Positions 25,298 through 35,324 are shown, counted from the stretch's first letter. The stretch is DNA of 64,000 nt from an uncultured Shewanella sp. (GCF_947501225.1 NZ_CANMUW010000001.1:806001-870000), one strand, 5' to 3'. Numbers and translations: made by a program. Notes: generated by a model not told the origin, from the sequence alone.

Positions 25298-26020
25298 ATG
25301 GCCCGAGGAACATTGGAATATGGATTAACCGAACTACTCAGACAGAGCCGGGAGCATCTGGGGGTAGCAGATATCTGCTACTGCTATGATATCAACAGCC
25401 CGGATGACTGGCGCTGCCGAATAAAAGATGGCGGTAGAATGATGAAACTGTTCGAGAAACGCAGGCAGCTATTTGCAAGTTCAGCAAAGGCACTTAATTT
25501 ATGGCAAAAGAAGAGATTCTATTACTCTAAGATGACCGAAGAGGTCACGCGGGTTTTCTCCCACCCTGTCTATGTATGGCCCAAAAGTAAGATGCCAACA
25601 AGGTTACAGCTTTGCATCGAACAATCGGGAGTGGTAAGCCTGGTGACTATCACTGTACCTTGTCGTTTCTCACCTGAATTGTCGGGGCGTTTCATGTTGC
25701 TGTTGGAGAGCCAGCAACAACTTGAGGCTCTGCAGGAGCATCTGGAAGATATTGAAAACCACCTGACCGAGCTGCAGATGAAGATTGTCATTAATTACGG
25801 TGATAAAATTAATCCCTTAGTCGATTACAACATAGTGACACCGGTTTCCGCCTTGATACTTAATTACCTCGCAGCGGGGGAGGACAGGGAAGAGGTGTCA
25901 CAGAAGCTTAAGCTCACGATGCGAGGCGTTGACTATCACATCGGACTGCTAAAACAGGTGTTGGGAGCCAGAACGATAGCCCAACTCATCTATCGAGCCG
26001 GACAGTGCCGTTTAGTTTGA
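25298..26020 (+). CDS. LuxR-type transcriptional regulator next to rdhAB
   Basis: The 240-residue protein has a C-terminal LuxR-type helix-turn-helix (about 178-235; VTPVSALILNYLAAGEDREEV, MRGVDYHIGLLKQVLGA) and an N-terminal half that could be a sensor domain, with a coiled-coil-like stretch at about 140-165. A strong ribosome binding site (AAGGAGAGG) precedes the ATG. Lying at the end of the rdhAB group on the same strand, it is the best local candidate to control dehalogenase expression. No receiver domain is present, so the signal is probably a ligand. The N-terminal half is only loosely like autoinducer-binding domains. Confidence 0.72.
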   Translation: MARGTLEYGLTELLRQSREHLGVADICYCYDINSPDDWRCRIKDGGRMMKLFEKRRQLFASSAKALNLWQKKRFYYSKMTEEVTRVFSHPVYVWPKSKMPTRLQLCIEQSGVVSLVTITVPCRFSPELSGRFMLLLESQQQLEALQEHLEDIENHLTELQMKIVINYGDKINPLVDYNIVTPVSALILNYLAAGEDREEVSQKLKLTMRGVDYHIGLLKQVLGARTIAQLIYRAGQCRLV

Positions 26021-26054
26021 TGAAGCTAGGCCCCAAAAACTGTCTTAACAACCG

Positions 26055-28427
26055 CTATAACAACCAGGCGTAGCTCAGCTTCATGAAGTAGGTCTGTTCG
26101 GTGCGGGTCAATGCATCGATCTCGTCATCACGCTTTAAGCCGTCTGAATAACCTAAGTAAAATACACTCTGAGGATTGAGTTTATATCCATATAACACCT
26201 CGTTACCCAATTGCTGCTCCTTCGCATCCGGTGAGCCGTACAGGTAGAGAGATGGATCCCGCTCGATATGGGTATAGATGCTGGATATGCGAATAAAGTT
26301 ACGGATATTGATGTGCCAGTTCAGGCGAAGATCACTCAGGTTTGCGGTGAAGAGCCTACCATCATCGACATCCAGAGAGCGGTAGATGTGTGACAGACCC
26401 AGTGATACCGAATCAGATATCTTCCACTCCATCCCGGGATTAATAAACAGCTCAGTTCCCAACTGATCATTGGCAAAGTCAATGTTATCGCCGTAGCTCA
26501 GATCCAGATCCAACTTCAGGGCTCTGCTTGGGATGATTTTGCTGTAAGCCCAGGCCTTAGTCTCATCGAATAACCGTGTGTTACCGTCTATGGCAAGTCG
26601 TGAGCTATCGTGTCTCCTGCCGACACGCTCTCTGGTCACGACCCCGAAGGCGGTATAACTCTGCATAGATGCTTCAAATTCGACTTTCGCCTCCAGCTCC
26701 TGCTCCAGCAGCTCACCGGCCTGATTATGGCTGATATCCCAATCCCCTCCCAGTTCGATACGGCTGATAGGGGAGTCTTTTGGATACCAGGTGTAGCCGC
26801 CACCGGCAACCAGCTTATTAACATCGACCTTACTGATAAAGCCTAAATCCGCCCTGAAGTCATCTCCCGCCGATTCATATTGAGTGAAGGCGTACCAGTT
26901 GCGGCGCTCATGCTTGTATTTGAGGTGGTAAAAACTGTCTTGCAGCTCATCTTCTCGCTTGGTACGCAGTACACGCTCATTGACGCCGCAATCTGAGATT
27001 TCGCAGTTGCTGTCCGGCTGACAATCACTGCCTGAGCAGAACTCCTTATAGAGCTCATCTGGATACTGGGTCGCAGAGAACACATATTGTGCGGTGAAGG
27101 TATCCTGTGGGGTAGGCTGATATTTTATATCGCCGCTGGCCAGATAGTTATGGTATTGGTCACTACGCTTAGCCGTGACAAGGGTGCCGATAGAGAGTTT
27201 ATCGCTGATATCGGCACGGTATCGACCGGCAAGGTTGATGCTCTCCTCATCCAGGCTGGCGATGTCAGAACTCAGGTTACCCGGAACCAGGAAGTTGGTT
27301 TTGGTGTCATTGCTGGCCATTACCGCAAAGGTATGATTATCGACCTTGCTGGTGAGTTTCAGGCCATAGTCCGGAGAGACAATATTTCGGGTATGCAGTA
27401 GCCGTAGCTGAGTGTCGAAATAGTCTTTATTATCCAGAAAGAAGGCGCGCTTCTCGGGGTAAAACAGCGCAAAGGTACTGTTAATATCCAGCTGGCCTGC
27501 ATCGGCCTCGACCTGCGAAAAGTCGGGGTTGATGGTCGCGCTAAGCAGTGTGCTGGGGGTGATCCCCCAGCGAATATCAAGGCCGGGTTCGACCGAGTTG
27601 TCATTGCCCCAATCGGCTCCGGGCTCAGTGTCTCGCTGACGGTTTTGGTTGAATACTAAAGAGGGAGTTAACTGCAGGTCCTGGCTGGGCTTTAGCCTTT
27701 CAAGTCCGGTCGCTGTACCCAACTGACAAAGCTGGCAGCTGTTGTTTCTGTCTATCTGGTGGGTCGATAACCGGCGAACCTGGTCTCTGGGATAAAAGCG
27801 GATAAACTCGACGCCCCAGGTCTGTTCCGCCAGCCGGCTGTCGAAGTTAAACAGCCTCAGCGGTAACTCCATCTCGACCAGATACCCCTGATGTGTCTTG
27901 CGGGCACTGGTGTACCAGATCCCGTCCCAGGCGTCACTCTCATCGCCGGTCAGTTCATTTTCGATGGAGTCGGTCTGTACACCGTAGGGGTTAACGAAGA
28001 ATTGATAAGCCAGCCTGGAGTCGTTGAAGGTATCGAGCTTGATCCCCACCAGATCGTCCCCCCAGGTGTCGTCCCTGTCGTTGAGATTTGCACGGATAAT
28101 GTCGTTATCGATGCTGGAATCGGGATCTTTGGCAACAAACGAGATAAACAGGCTCTCTGTGGTGGAGAATATCTTAGCCGTAGTGGCTACCGGGGCAGCA
28201 ATATTCTCTCCCGGACTGGTCTCATATTTTAACTCGGCGATGGCGGCATTTTGCCACTGCACCTCATCGAGATGACCATCGATAGTCGCACCATCTTCGA
28301 GAGTCGGGATACTGACGCTAAACTGATGGCTACTGCCGGCATGAGCGGGAAAAGAGGAGCAAGCGCCGATAGCACCGGCAAGTACCAGGCTCGGTAGTTG
28401 TGTGGGGAAGGTAGGCTTGAATTTCAT
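26055..28427 (-). CDS. DUF5916 outer-membrane protein with N-terminal CBM9-like domain
   Basis: The 790-residue protein has a signal peptide (about 1-30, ending AHA) and a CBM9-like sugar/ligand-binding domain (about 38-230; IDGHLDEVQWQNAAIAEL, WGDDLVGIKLDTF). A large C-terminal DUF5916 beta-barrel part is marked by LFYPEKRAFFLDNKDYF, typical of the family. Such proteins are common in marine heterotrophs near polysaccharide or protease genes, but their function is unknown. A cysteine-rich insert (about 455-475, CSGSDCQPDSNCEISDCG) looks like a disulfide-bonded extracellular loop. It is convergent with the LuxR-type gene, 34 bp apart, without a recognisable terminator. Confidence 0.8.
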   Translation of the reverse strand: MKFKPTFPTQLPSLVLAGAIGACSSFPAHAGSSHQFSVSIPTLEDGATIDGHLDEVQWQNAAIAELKYETSPGENIAAPVATTAKIFSTTESLFISFVAKDPDSSIDNDIIRANLNDRDDTWGDDLVGIKLDTFNDSRLAYQFFVNPYGVQTDSIENELTGDESDAWDGIWYTSARKTHQGYLVEMELPLRLFNFDSRLAEQTWGVEFIRFYPRDQVRRLSTHQIDRNNSCQLCQLGTATGLERLKPSQDLQLTPSLVFNQNRQRDTEPGADWGNDNSVEPGLDIRWGITPSTLLSATINPDFSQVEADAGQLDINSTFALFYPEKRAFFLDNKDYFDTQLRLLHTRNIVSPDYGLKLTSKVDNHTFAVMASNDTKTNFLVPGNLSSDIASLDEESINLAGRYRADISDKLSIGTLVTAKRSDQYHNYLASGDIKYQPTPQDTFTAQYVFSATQYPDELYKEFCSGSDCQPDSNCEISDCGVNERVLRTKREDELQDSFYHLKYKHERRNWYAFTQYESAGDDFRADLGFISKVDVNKLVAGGGYTWYPKDSPISRIELGGDWDISHNQAGELLEQELEAKVEFEASMQSYTAFGVVTRERVGRRHDSSRLAIDGNTRLFDETKAWAYSKIIPSRALKLDLDLSYGDNIDFANDQLGTELFINPGMEWKISDSVSLGLSHIYRSLDVDDGRLFTANLSDLRLNWHINIRNFIRISSIYTHIERDPSLYLYGSPDAKEQQLGNEVLYGYKLNPQSVFYLGYSDGLKRDDEIDALTRTEQTYFMKLSYAWLL

Positions 28428-28644
28428 TATACTGCTGAATTCTTGTTGTTATTTTTGTGTGTAAATTGTGACAGAAAGGTAGTGCCGGTGGCGAGCCTAA
28501 TTTGTTACAAATGTTATCTGGCTTTGAATTACGGCTAATGAGTGTCACAGTCTGGTTTTTGATTGGAAAAGGAAAGAGCAGTCCTGCAGAGCTTATTGTG
28601 AGTCGTGAAAGCTTGTCGGGAGCATATGCTCTGATTAATATCAT

Positions 28645-29544
28645 CTATTTTTTGTGCCTTTGGATCCAGGCTTCACTTCCTTTCAGCAAGGCCTCAATTA
28701 GTATGCGAACGGCGTTAGGTTGGTATTTTCTCTCTTTGTATACCAGAAACGATTGACGTTCGCTGCAATGGTAATCGGGGAGTAACTGAACTAAGTTTGA
28801 TGCTTCTTTAGCATGTTTAAGAGGCAATGAAGCAACACCTAAACTACGGCTTACTGCATCTACTGCTGCTCGTATATCATTTACGATAAGTCTGGGTTTT
28901 ACATAATGCTCTTCACACAGCTTTCCATTATGGAAAATAGCGAGTTTATTTTTTTTATCTATAGCGACCCATTCGAGCGCCATCAAGTCCGACGGAGATG
29001 AGATCCCTCCACAACTCTTAGCGTACTCTTGACTGACAAAGAAGCCATGCCTTGAGGTGAATATCGGTCTGGCGATCATCTCATCCATACCTTCTGTATC
29101 GAAGGTAATAAGTAGATCGCGATCTGTTTCCGGCTTTGCTCGGTCGTTGTTCAATTTCAGATCAAGTTGAACTCTGGGATATGCTTTTAGGTATTGATCA
29201 ATAGTCGTTGCAACAAAGGAGTGATAAAAGCCATGTGGAATGGATAACTTGACGCGACCAAAGACCTGGCTGGTTTGTTCAGTTAGACTCTCGAAACCAG
29301 ATTCAATCACCTCAATGCCACTATTTAGATTTTCGAAGGCTAGTTTACCTATCTCTGTAGGCATTAACTCCCGACCATCCTTTTCCAGCAATCTTAAGTC
29401 GAGTCGAGTTTCCAATGCTGTAAGGCGTCTGGAAACAGTGGATTTAGGCAACCCCAGTATCTCTGCGGCTTGCTGAAGAGAGCCTTGTTCCACCACTTTA
29501 CAGAATAAATATAGATCGTCGATGTTTCCATATATGGAACTCAT
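28645..29544 (-). CDS. LysR-family regulator, CrgA/DmlR-like
   Basis: The 299-residue protein has a helix-turn-helix at about 15-60 (SLQQAAEILGLPKSTVSRRLTALE) and a CrgA-type binding domain. It is divergent from the small DUF2798 gene, with start codons 80 bp apart, so control of that gene and itself is likely. It is on the same strand as the DUF5916 gene, 217 bp upstream of it. Confidence 0.86.
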   Translation of the reverse strand: MSSIYGNIDDLYLFCKVVEQGSLQQAAEILGLPKSTVSRRLTALETRLDLRLLEKDGRELMPTEIGKLAFENLNSGIEVIESGFESLTEQTSQVFGRVKLSIPHGFYHSFVATTIDQYLKAYPRVQLDLKLNNDRAKPETDRDLLITFDTEGMDEMIARPIFTSRHGFFVSQEYAKSCGGISSPSDLMALEWVAIDKKNKLAIFHNGKLCEEHYVKPRLIVNDIRAAVDAVSRSLGVASLPLKHAKEASNLVQLLPDYHCSERQSFLVYKERKYQPNAVRILIEALLKGSEAWIQRHKK

Positions 29545-29623
29545 GGTTTACTTGTTCCTTGTTGTTTCCATTTCTGAATATATTTACACTTTTCCTATCT
29601 TGCTTCAATCGTTGGTACGCGGT

Positions 29624-29842
29624 ATGAGAAATAAAGAGTTTTGGCTAACTAGTGTTCTGTCGTCTTTAACGATGGCAAGCATGATGTCGGGATTGATATC
29701 CGGATATAAGATGGGGTTTAGCAGTGAATGGCTGCCAGTTTGGGCACAGAGCTTTCTGATTGCATGGCCGTTTGCGCTGTTTCTTAATCTAACTGTGCTT
29801 CCACAGCTCCGAACTTTTACGGCCTGGTTATGTCGGTCGTGA
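29624..29842 (+). CDS. DUF2798-family small membrane protein
   Basis: From the ATG at 29624 the protein has 72 residues and two hydrophobic segments, with the DUF2798 pattern (EFWLTSVLSSLTMASMMSGL, then WAQSFLIAWPFALFLNLTVLP). The frame is open further upstream to 29522, but that would run into the divergent LysR coding region and give an extra helix not found in the family, so I prefer the internal start although its ribosome binding site is weak. Function unknown; possibly controlled by the divergent LysR protein. Confidence 0.65.
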   Translation: MRNKEFWLTSVLSSLTMASMMSGLISGYKMGFSSEWLPVWAQSFLIAWPFALFLNLTVLPQLRTFTAWLCRS

Positions 29843-29925
29843 GAGAAAGCATAGCTAAGGGCTGAGACCCGTGAAAGATGTAGAGTTCACAGGTCATCGA
29901 AGTCGAATAAGTTCCTATACCGACA

Positions 29926-30699
29926 CTATTGCGGCGCTATCTCCGGGTGCCGGTATGCTTCGCGATACTTATCTACCCACATGGCCGTCGCGCCGCAAAT
30001 CGCGACCGGCATGACGATAAAGTTAACGATGGGGATCATCGAGAACAGGGTGACCGAGGCGCCGAAGGTGAAGCTGGTTCCTTTGGTCTGATTGAGGGCA
30101 AACTTCATGTCCGGGAAGGGGACCTTGTGGTTATCGAAGGGGTAATCGCAATACTGAATGGCCATCATCCAGGCGCTGAACAGGAACCAGATCACCGGCG
30201 CAGCGGTTTGACCTAGCAGAGGAACCCAGAACAGGACCAGGCAGATGATGGCTCTGGGCAGATAGTATTTTAGTTTCATCCACTCTCGTCCGAATATCCT
30301 TGGCAGGTCCTTTATTAAATCGACCGTATTGCCCGTATTAAGATCTTTACCTGTCAGATGCTGCTCTACCTTCTCGGCGAGCAGGCCGTTGAAGGGGGCG
30401 GCGATCCAGTTCATCACCGAGCTGAAGATAAACGAGAGCACGACCAGCAAAGTGATGACGGCGAGTGGCCAGAGAATGAAGTTAAGCCAGCTCAGATAGT
30501 CCGGGAGCTGGGCCGAGATCCATGCGAAGGCATTTTCCAGCTGGCCTATGGCAAAATAGATGACGCCGGAGAAAAGTAGCAGGTTGACCATCAAGGGGAT
30601 AAACACAAAACTTCTCAGCCCTTTGCGTTTTATCAGGCTAAATCCGAAGAGAAAGTAATCCATCCCACTCTTACGGGATGTTTTAGCTGTTTGATTCAT
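29926..30699 (-). CDS. cysZ: Sulfate transporter CysZ
   Basis: The protein of about 257 residues has the CysZ (EI24) fold, with several hydrophobic segments and the strongly conserved SSVMNWIAAPFNGLLAEKVE region matching E. coli CysZ. CysZ takes up sulfate for cysteine synthesis across the inner membrane. I prefer the ATG at 30699 (MNQTAKTSRKSG) over one 12 bases upstream; neither has a clear ribosome binding site. It is divergent from smc, the usual arrangement in Shewanella. No terminator was recognised at its 3' end. Confidence 0.9.
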   Translation of the reverse strand: MNQTAKTSRKSGMDYFLFGFSLIKRKGLRSFVFIPLMVNLLLFSGVIYFAIGQLENAFAWISAQLPDYLSWLNFILWPLAVITLLVVLSFIFSSVMNWIAAPFNGLLAEKVEQHLTGKDLNTGNTVDLIKDLPRIFGREWMKLKYYLPRAIICLVLFWVPLLGQTAAPVIWFLFSAWMMAIQYCDYPFDNHKVPFPDMKFALNQTKGTSFTFGASVTLFSMIPIVNFIVMPVAICGATAMWVDKYREAYRHPEIAPQ

Positions 30700-30785
30700 A
30701 AGTAGACACATCTATGTTGAGCACGAGAAAAAACTATCTGAATTGTGTTCCAGTCAGTTTCCGATGACAAGAGATATATAGAAGA

Positions 30786-30814
30786 TTGACTAATAAAAAC
30801 GTTACAAAATACTG
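30786..30814 (+). promoter_or_regulatory. Possible sigma-70 promoter of smc
   Basis: TTGACT (30786-30791) lies 16-17 bases before an AATACT/ATACTG hexamer at about 30808-30814, upstream of smc. The -35 is good and the -10 weak, so this is tentative. Confidence 0.3.
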
Positions 30815-30903
30815 CCTGCTTTGATAAAGTAACCTCAGAAAATCAACTCTAAATAAGCTCTGTTCGGCAAATTGCTTTTGCTGAAAACGACCTAACTGGC
30901 ACC

Positions 30904-33900
30904 ATGAGACTCAAACAGATAAAACTTGCTGGATTTAAGTCGTTTGTCGATTCAACTAAGATCCCCTTTCTCAACCCGCTAAGCGCGATCATTGGTCCTA
31001 ATGGTTGTGGCAAATCTAATGTAATCGATGCTGTGCGCTGGGTATTGGGCGAAAGTTCGGCCAAGCACCTGCGTGGTGACTCCATGGCCGATGTTATCTT
31101 TAATGGCTCCAGTGCCCGAAGAGCCGTATCGGTGGCCGGTGTGGAACTCTTTTTCGAGAACCAGGATGGCCGCCTTACGGGACAATATGCCAGCTATCAG
31201 GAGATCTCGGTAAAACGACAGGTAACACGAGATGGCGACTCCTCCTATTTTCTTAATGGACAGAAATGTAGACGCAAAGATATTACCGATCTCTTCATGG
31301 GGACCGGGTTAGGGCCCCGAAGCTATGCGATTATCGAGCAGGGGACCATTTCACGCCTTATCGAGTCTAAACCTCAGGAACTCAGAGTCTTTATCGAGGA
31401 GGCGGCCGGGATATCCCGTTATAAGGAGCGGCGACGCGAAACAGAAAACCGGATCCGTCACACCAGAGAGAACCTTGAGAGGCTTGGTGATATTCGCACT
31501 GAGCTTGGTCGTCAGTTGGAGAAGCTGGCCGAGCAGGCGAGCACGGCTAAACAATATCGTGAATTGAAACAGTCTGAACGAACCCTGGACTCAGAGTTAT
31601 CTGTGAGCCGTTACATCGAGCTGACCGGGCAAACCGATAAATTGAGCCTTGAGGTTAACAAGCTTGAAGTCGATAAGGCCGAACTCGATGCCGAAAAAGA
31701 GAAAACTGAACTGGCCTTGACTCAACTGAGCGTGCAGTTAGTTGAACTCGAACGTGAGGAGCAAAAACGGGTAGAAGATTTTTATCAATGCGGAAATAAG
31801 ATCGGCAAACTCGAGCAGGCTCTCAAACACAGGCAGCAGCAGGATGCGCATATCGATCAACGTATCGCGGATATATTGATTAAGCTCGATAACCACAATG
31901 CCCAGTTGAGTGCAGACGAAGCATTAAAGAGCACCTTAAGTGTAGAGCTGACCAATCATACGCCTCTTATTGACGGTCTCAATATCTCTTCAAATGAGAT
32001 TAACCTTCAACTCGATGGGCTCGAAGGGGAGCGAGAGCGGCTGTCCACATCTTTAAACCAGCATAAAGAGCAGGTCTCTGCATATCGGTTGGAGCATGAG
32101 GTGTCACGCTCGAAGTTGAATCATCTTGAGGTGATGGTCGAGCAGAAAAAACAGCAGATAGAAGATAACAAAAGACAAAGTACAGAAGTTGAGGCTGAGC
32201 AATCTAGCCAGAATCACCTGGAGCAGGAATCACAGCTTGCACAGCTGGTGGCAGAGGCGGATCTTCAGCAGGAGATCAATGAGGAGTCTGAGTCCAATCT
32301 TGGCGCCGCGACTCAGGAGCAGCTTAACATCAGAACCAAGCAGGAAGCCTTGAGTCAGTCTCTGGCGGAGGAGAGGGGGCGGTTAGCCCTGGTCTCCAAG
32401 TTACTTCCTGACGAGAGTGAGCTCGAGGGAGATAAAGCCCTCTGGCAACTGCTGGAGGTTGAACCGGGGTGGGAGAAGGCGGTAGAGCTACTGTTCGATG
32501 GGCTGCTAAAGACGCCGGTTGGTGATGCTGAGGAGCTTGATATGACAGATGAGGGCTTCGGTCCCTGGCCACAGCAGACCTGGTCCGTTGTTAGTTGCCG
32601 TGCCAACCTTTCCCCCTGGCTTGGTAATGTGAAGTGGGCGCAGAGTGTCGATGCCGCTAAGGAGTTGCTTGACGGTTTATCCGACAATGAGCGTATCGCG
32701 ACCGCCGACGGTTATCTGCTTGGCAAAGGGTTCGTTATTAAGAAAGGCACAGACTCTGGCTCTTTGGTGCAGTTAAAACATGAGCAGGACGCACTCGAGT
32801 TAAGCATTGCCGATTCTGAGTCTCTGTTAGCCGAACTATTGGCTGTTAATCACCAACTGCATGGCAAGATTGAGCCTATGAAGTCTTCGCTGCAAGCGGG
32901 TAACGAGCGACTGCAGCAGTTAAGACTCTCTATTGCGGGACTCAGTTCTCAGATAGATGCCGCCAAGCACAGGGCTCAGGAGTGTGAGGTCAAAGGTCAG
33001 CGATTAAAGCTGGAGGGGCGACAATATACTCTGGAGCTCGATGAGCTTTTGGCTACTCAGGCGGGCCTTACACAAACGCTTGCTGCTGGCTTGGTTCAAC
33101 TGCAGGCTGCAGAAACTGAACAAAACCGACTCGTAGAGCAGCTTCAACTGAAAAACACGAAGATCAAGGCGTTAAAAGAGCAGGGCGTTTCACAACAACA
33201 AAAGCTTAGCGAGTCTCATTCAGTGATGCAGTCGCTCAAGACTAAGATCGCCCTCAATGCTCAATCGATCACTCAGCAACAGACCCGTATCGAAGAGCTG
33301 ACTTCAGCTAAACTGGCTCTGGAGCAACAGTCAGCATTGCAAGACGCTGACAACGAAGAGGGTAAGCTTAGTGCACTTAATGAACAGCTTACTGATGCAT
33401 TAAATCTACAGGAGCTGAAGCAGAACGAGCTGTCGGCTCTCCGCCAGAAGCAAGCCAGGCTACAAGAAGCGAGTGATAGCGCAGGATTAACGAAAAAACA
33501 ACAGCTTGGAAAGCTAGAACACTTGACTCAATCTATCAGCACGTTAAAGTTACGACGCGAGGGTTTGAAAGGTCAGGCAGACAGCCAGTTGATGCAGCTT
33601 AATGAACAAGAGATTAAGCTCGAAGAGGTGAAGCTGACGTTAGATATGAGCAAGAGTTCGCAGGCTCGGCAAAGAGAGTTGGAACGGGTACGAGCCCGTA
33701 TTGCTCATCTGGGAGCGATTAACCTCGCCGCCATCGAGGAGTATGAGCAGCAGAGAGAGCGAAAGTCATATCTCGATAGCCAGGATGCGGATCTTACATC
33801 GGCGCTGACCAGCCTCGAAGAGGCGATTCGTAAGATAGATAGAGAGACGAAGAGTCGCTTTAAAGAGACCTTTGATAAAGTGAACCAAGATTTAGGTGTG

Positions 33901-34326
33901 TTGTTCCCGAAAGTATTTGGCGGAGGCAGTGCACACCTGGCTTTGACCCATGATGATCTGCTTGAAACAGGGGTCACAATCATGGCCAGGCCACCGGGTA
34001 AAAAGAATAGCACTATTCATCTTCTTTCCGGTGGAGAAAAAGCGCTAACCGCTTTATCATTGGTGTTTGCGATTTTTAGATTGAATCCTGCACCTTTTTG
34101 TATGTTGGATGAGGTCGATGCGCCTTTAGATGATGCCAACGTCGACAGATTCTGCCGACTGGTTAAAGAGATGTCTCAAAGTGTGCAATTTGTATATATC
34201 AGTCATAACAAGATCACCATGGAGTTGGCTGACCAACTGATAGGAGTCACTATGCATGAACCGGGTGTGTCACGCATAGTTGCTGTAGATATTGATGAAG
34301 CGGTGGCGTTAGCCGACGCCGTATAA
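30904..34326 (+). CDS. smc: Chromosome segregation ATPase SMC
   Basis: The 1140-residue protein has the full SMC layout: N-terminal ATPase half with Walker A GPNGCGKSN at residues 31-39, long coiled coils (about 170-490 and 640-950), a hinge around 490-640, and a C-terminal half with the ABC signature LLSGGEKALTALSL and Walker B FCMLDEVDAPLDD. It condenses and separates chromosomes, normally with ScpA and ScpB. SMC rather than MukB is expected for Shewanella. It starts the smc-zipA-ligA unit; zipA follows after 23 bp. Confidence 0.97.
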   Translation: MRLKQIKLAGFKSFVDSTKIPFLNPLSAIIGPNGCGKSNVIDAVRWVLGESSAKHLRGDSMADVIFNGSSARRAVSVAGVELFFENQDGRLTGQYASYQEISVKRQVTRDGDSSYFLNGQKCRRKDITDLFMGTGLGPRSYAIIEQGTISRLIESKPQELRVFIEEAAGISRYKERRRETENRIRHTRENLERLGDIRTELGRQLEKLAEQASTAKQYRELKQSERTLDSELSVSRYIELTGQTDKLSLEVNKLEVDKAELDAEKEKTELALTQLSVQLVELEREEQKRVEDFYQCGNKIGKLEQALKHRQQQDAHIDQRIADILIKLDNHNAQLSADEALKSTLSVELTNHTPLIDGLNISSNEINLQLDGLEGERERLSTSLNQHKEQVSAYRLEHEVSRSKLNHLEVMVEQKKQQIEDNKRQSTEVEAEQSSQNHLEQESQLAQLVAEADLQQEINEESESNLGAATQEQLNIRTKQEALSQSLAEERGRLALVSKLLPDESELEGDKALWQLLEVEPGWEKAVELLFDGLLKTPVGDAEELDMTDEGFGPWPQQTWSVVSCRANLSPWLGNVKWAQSVDAAKELLDGLSDNERIATADGYLLGKGFVIKKGTDSGSLVQLKHEQDALELSIADSESLLAELLAVNHQLHGKIEPMKSSLQAGNERLQQLRLSIAGLSSQIDAAKHRAQECEVKGQRLKLEGRQYTLELDELLATQAGLTQTLAAGLVQLQAAETEQNRLVEQLQLKNTKIKALKEQGVSQQQKLSESHSVMQSLKTKIALNAQSITQQQTRIEELTSAKLALEQQSALQDADNEEGKLSALNEQLTDALNLQELKQNELSALRQKQARLQEASDSAGLTKKQQLGKLEHLTQSISTLKLRREGLKGQADSQLMQLNEQEIKLEEVKLTLDMSKSSQARQRELERVRARIAHLGAINLAAIEEYEQQRERKSYLDSQDADLTSALTSLEEAIRKIDRETKSRFKETFDKVNQDLGVLFPKVFGGGSAHLALTHDDLLETGVTIMARPPGKKNSTIHLLSGGEKALTALSLVFAIFRLNPAPFCMLDEVDAPLDDANVDRFCRLVKEMSQSVQFVYISHNKITMELADQLIGVTMHEPGVSRIVAVDIDEAVALADAV

Positions 34327-34349
34327 ACATAGGAAAGACAGGGTAACCA

Positions 34350-35324
34350 ATGGAAAATTTGCAACTGGTATTGTTTGTGTTAGGTGCGATTGCAATTATC
34401 GCGGTACTTGTGCATGGTTTTTGGTCCATTAGAAAGCAACAACCTAAATCATTGAAAGAGAGCCCCATGACGGGATTCTACAAAGATCAGGCTACGGCCC
34501 GAGATGCCCAGGGGTTCGATGCCGATGGTATTGGTGAGGTACGGGTAAGAAAAGAGAGTCCCGCTCCTGTTGAAAAAAGCGGGCGTGAAACACCAGTTGT
34601 GCCTAAGGAGCCGACATTCTCAACATCAGGCAGTGCGACTAGCCATACCGATGGAGCTATGGCTGAATCTGTAGAGGAGTTTTCTCTCTCTGATGAGCCT
34701 AAACAGAGAGCCGCCCGTCAGAGACAGGAACCAGTGATCTCGGCGCAACAAGTTGAAGACAACCAGATGGAGCTGGGGCTTGGACAGCAGGTTGCGCCCA
34801 GCCAAAGTTCGTTGTTTGACGCCCCAGAAGCCGAGCTGACACCCGAGCCTTCGGTTGAAGCGCCCGAACCTACCCCTGAACCTGAAGTGGCAGAGCCTGA
34901 AACTTTACCCGAGCCGCAGGATGTGTTGGTATTGCACGTGGTCGCAGCTGAGGGAGAGGTACTCAACGGTGCCGAGCTGTTACCTTGCCTGCTGTCCCTC
35001 AACTTTAAGTTTGGTGATATGAGTATCTTCCATCGTCACGAAGATAATGCAGGAACAGGTAAAACCCTGTTTTCACTCGCTAATATGGTAAAACCTGGTG
35101 TGTTTAACCTCGATGATATGGAGCAGTTCACTACCGAGGGGGTTGTATTATTTATGACTCTGCCTTGCCATGGCGATCCCTTGATGAATTTCTCGATTAT
35201 GCTGAACTCAGCCCATCAACTTGCCGATGATTTGGGGGGACAGCTTCTCGATGGTGGCCGTGTTGCCTGGTGTGAAAATACTAAGCAAAACTACCTACAG
35301 CGGATTCGTTCGCAAAACGCTTAG
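34350..35324 (+). CDS. zipA: Cell division protein ZipA
   Basis: The 324-residue protein has an N-terminal membrane anchor (about 4-26), a basic stretch, a long linker rich in Pro and Glu (about 45-190, with repeated PEPTPEPEVAEPET-like sequence) and the globular ZipA C-terminal domain (about 190-324) that binds the tail of FtsZ. It tethers the Z ring to the inner membrane. It lies directly after smc and before ligA. A hairpin at 35368-35390 separates it from ligA. Confidence 0.95.
   Translation: MENLQLVLFVLGAIAIIAVLVHGFWSIRKQQPKSLKESPMTGFYKDQATARDAQGFDADGIGEVRVRKESPAPVEKSGRETPVVPKEPTFSTSGSATSHTDGAMAESVEEFSLSDEPKQRAARQRQEPVISAQQVEDNQMELGLGQQVAPSQSSLFDAPEAELTPEPSVEAPEPTPEPEVAEPETLPEPQDVLVLHVVAAEGEVLNGAELLPCLLSLNFKFGDMSIFHRHEDNAGTGKTLFSLANMVKPGVFNLDDMEQFTTEGVVLFMTLPCHGDPLMNFSIMLNSAHQLADDLGGQLLDGGRVAWCENTKQNYLQRIRSQNA

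Noticed and set aside
29522..29623. Longer N-terminus for the DUF2798 protein
   Set aside because: It would overlap the divergent LysR coding sequence and add a membrane helix not typical of the family.
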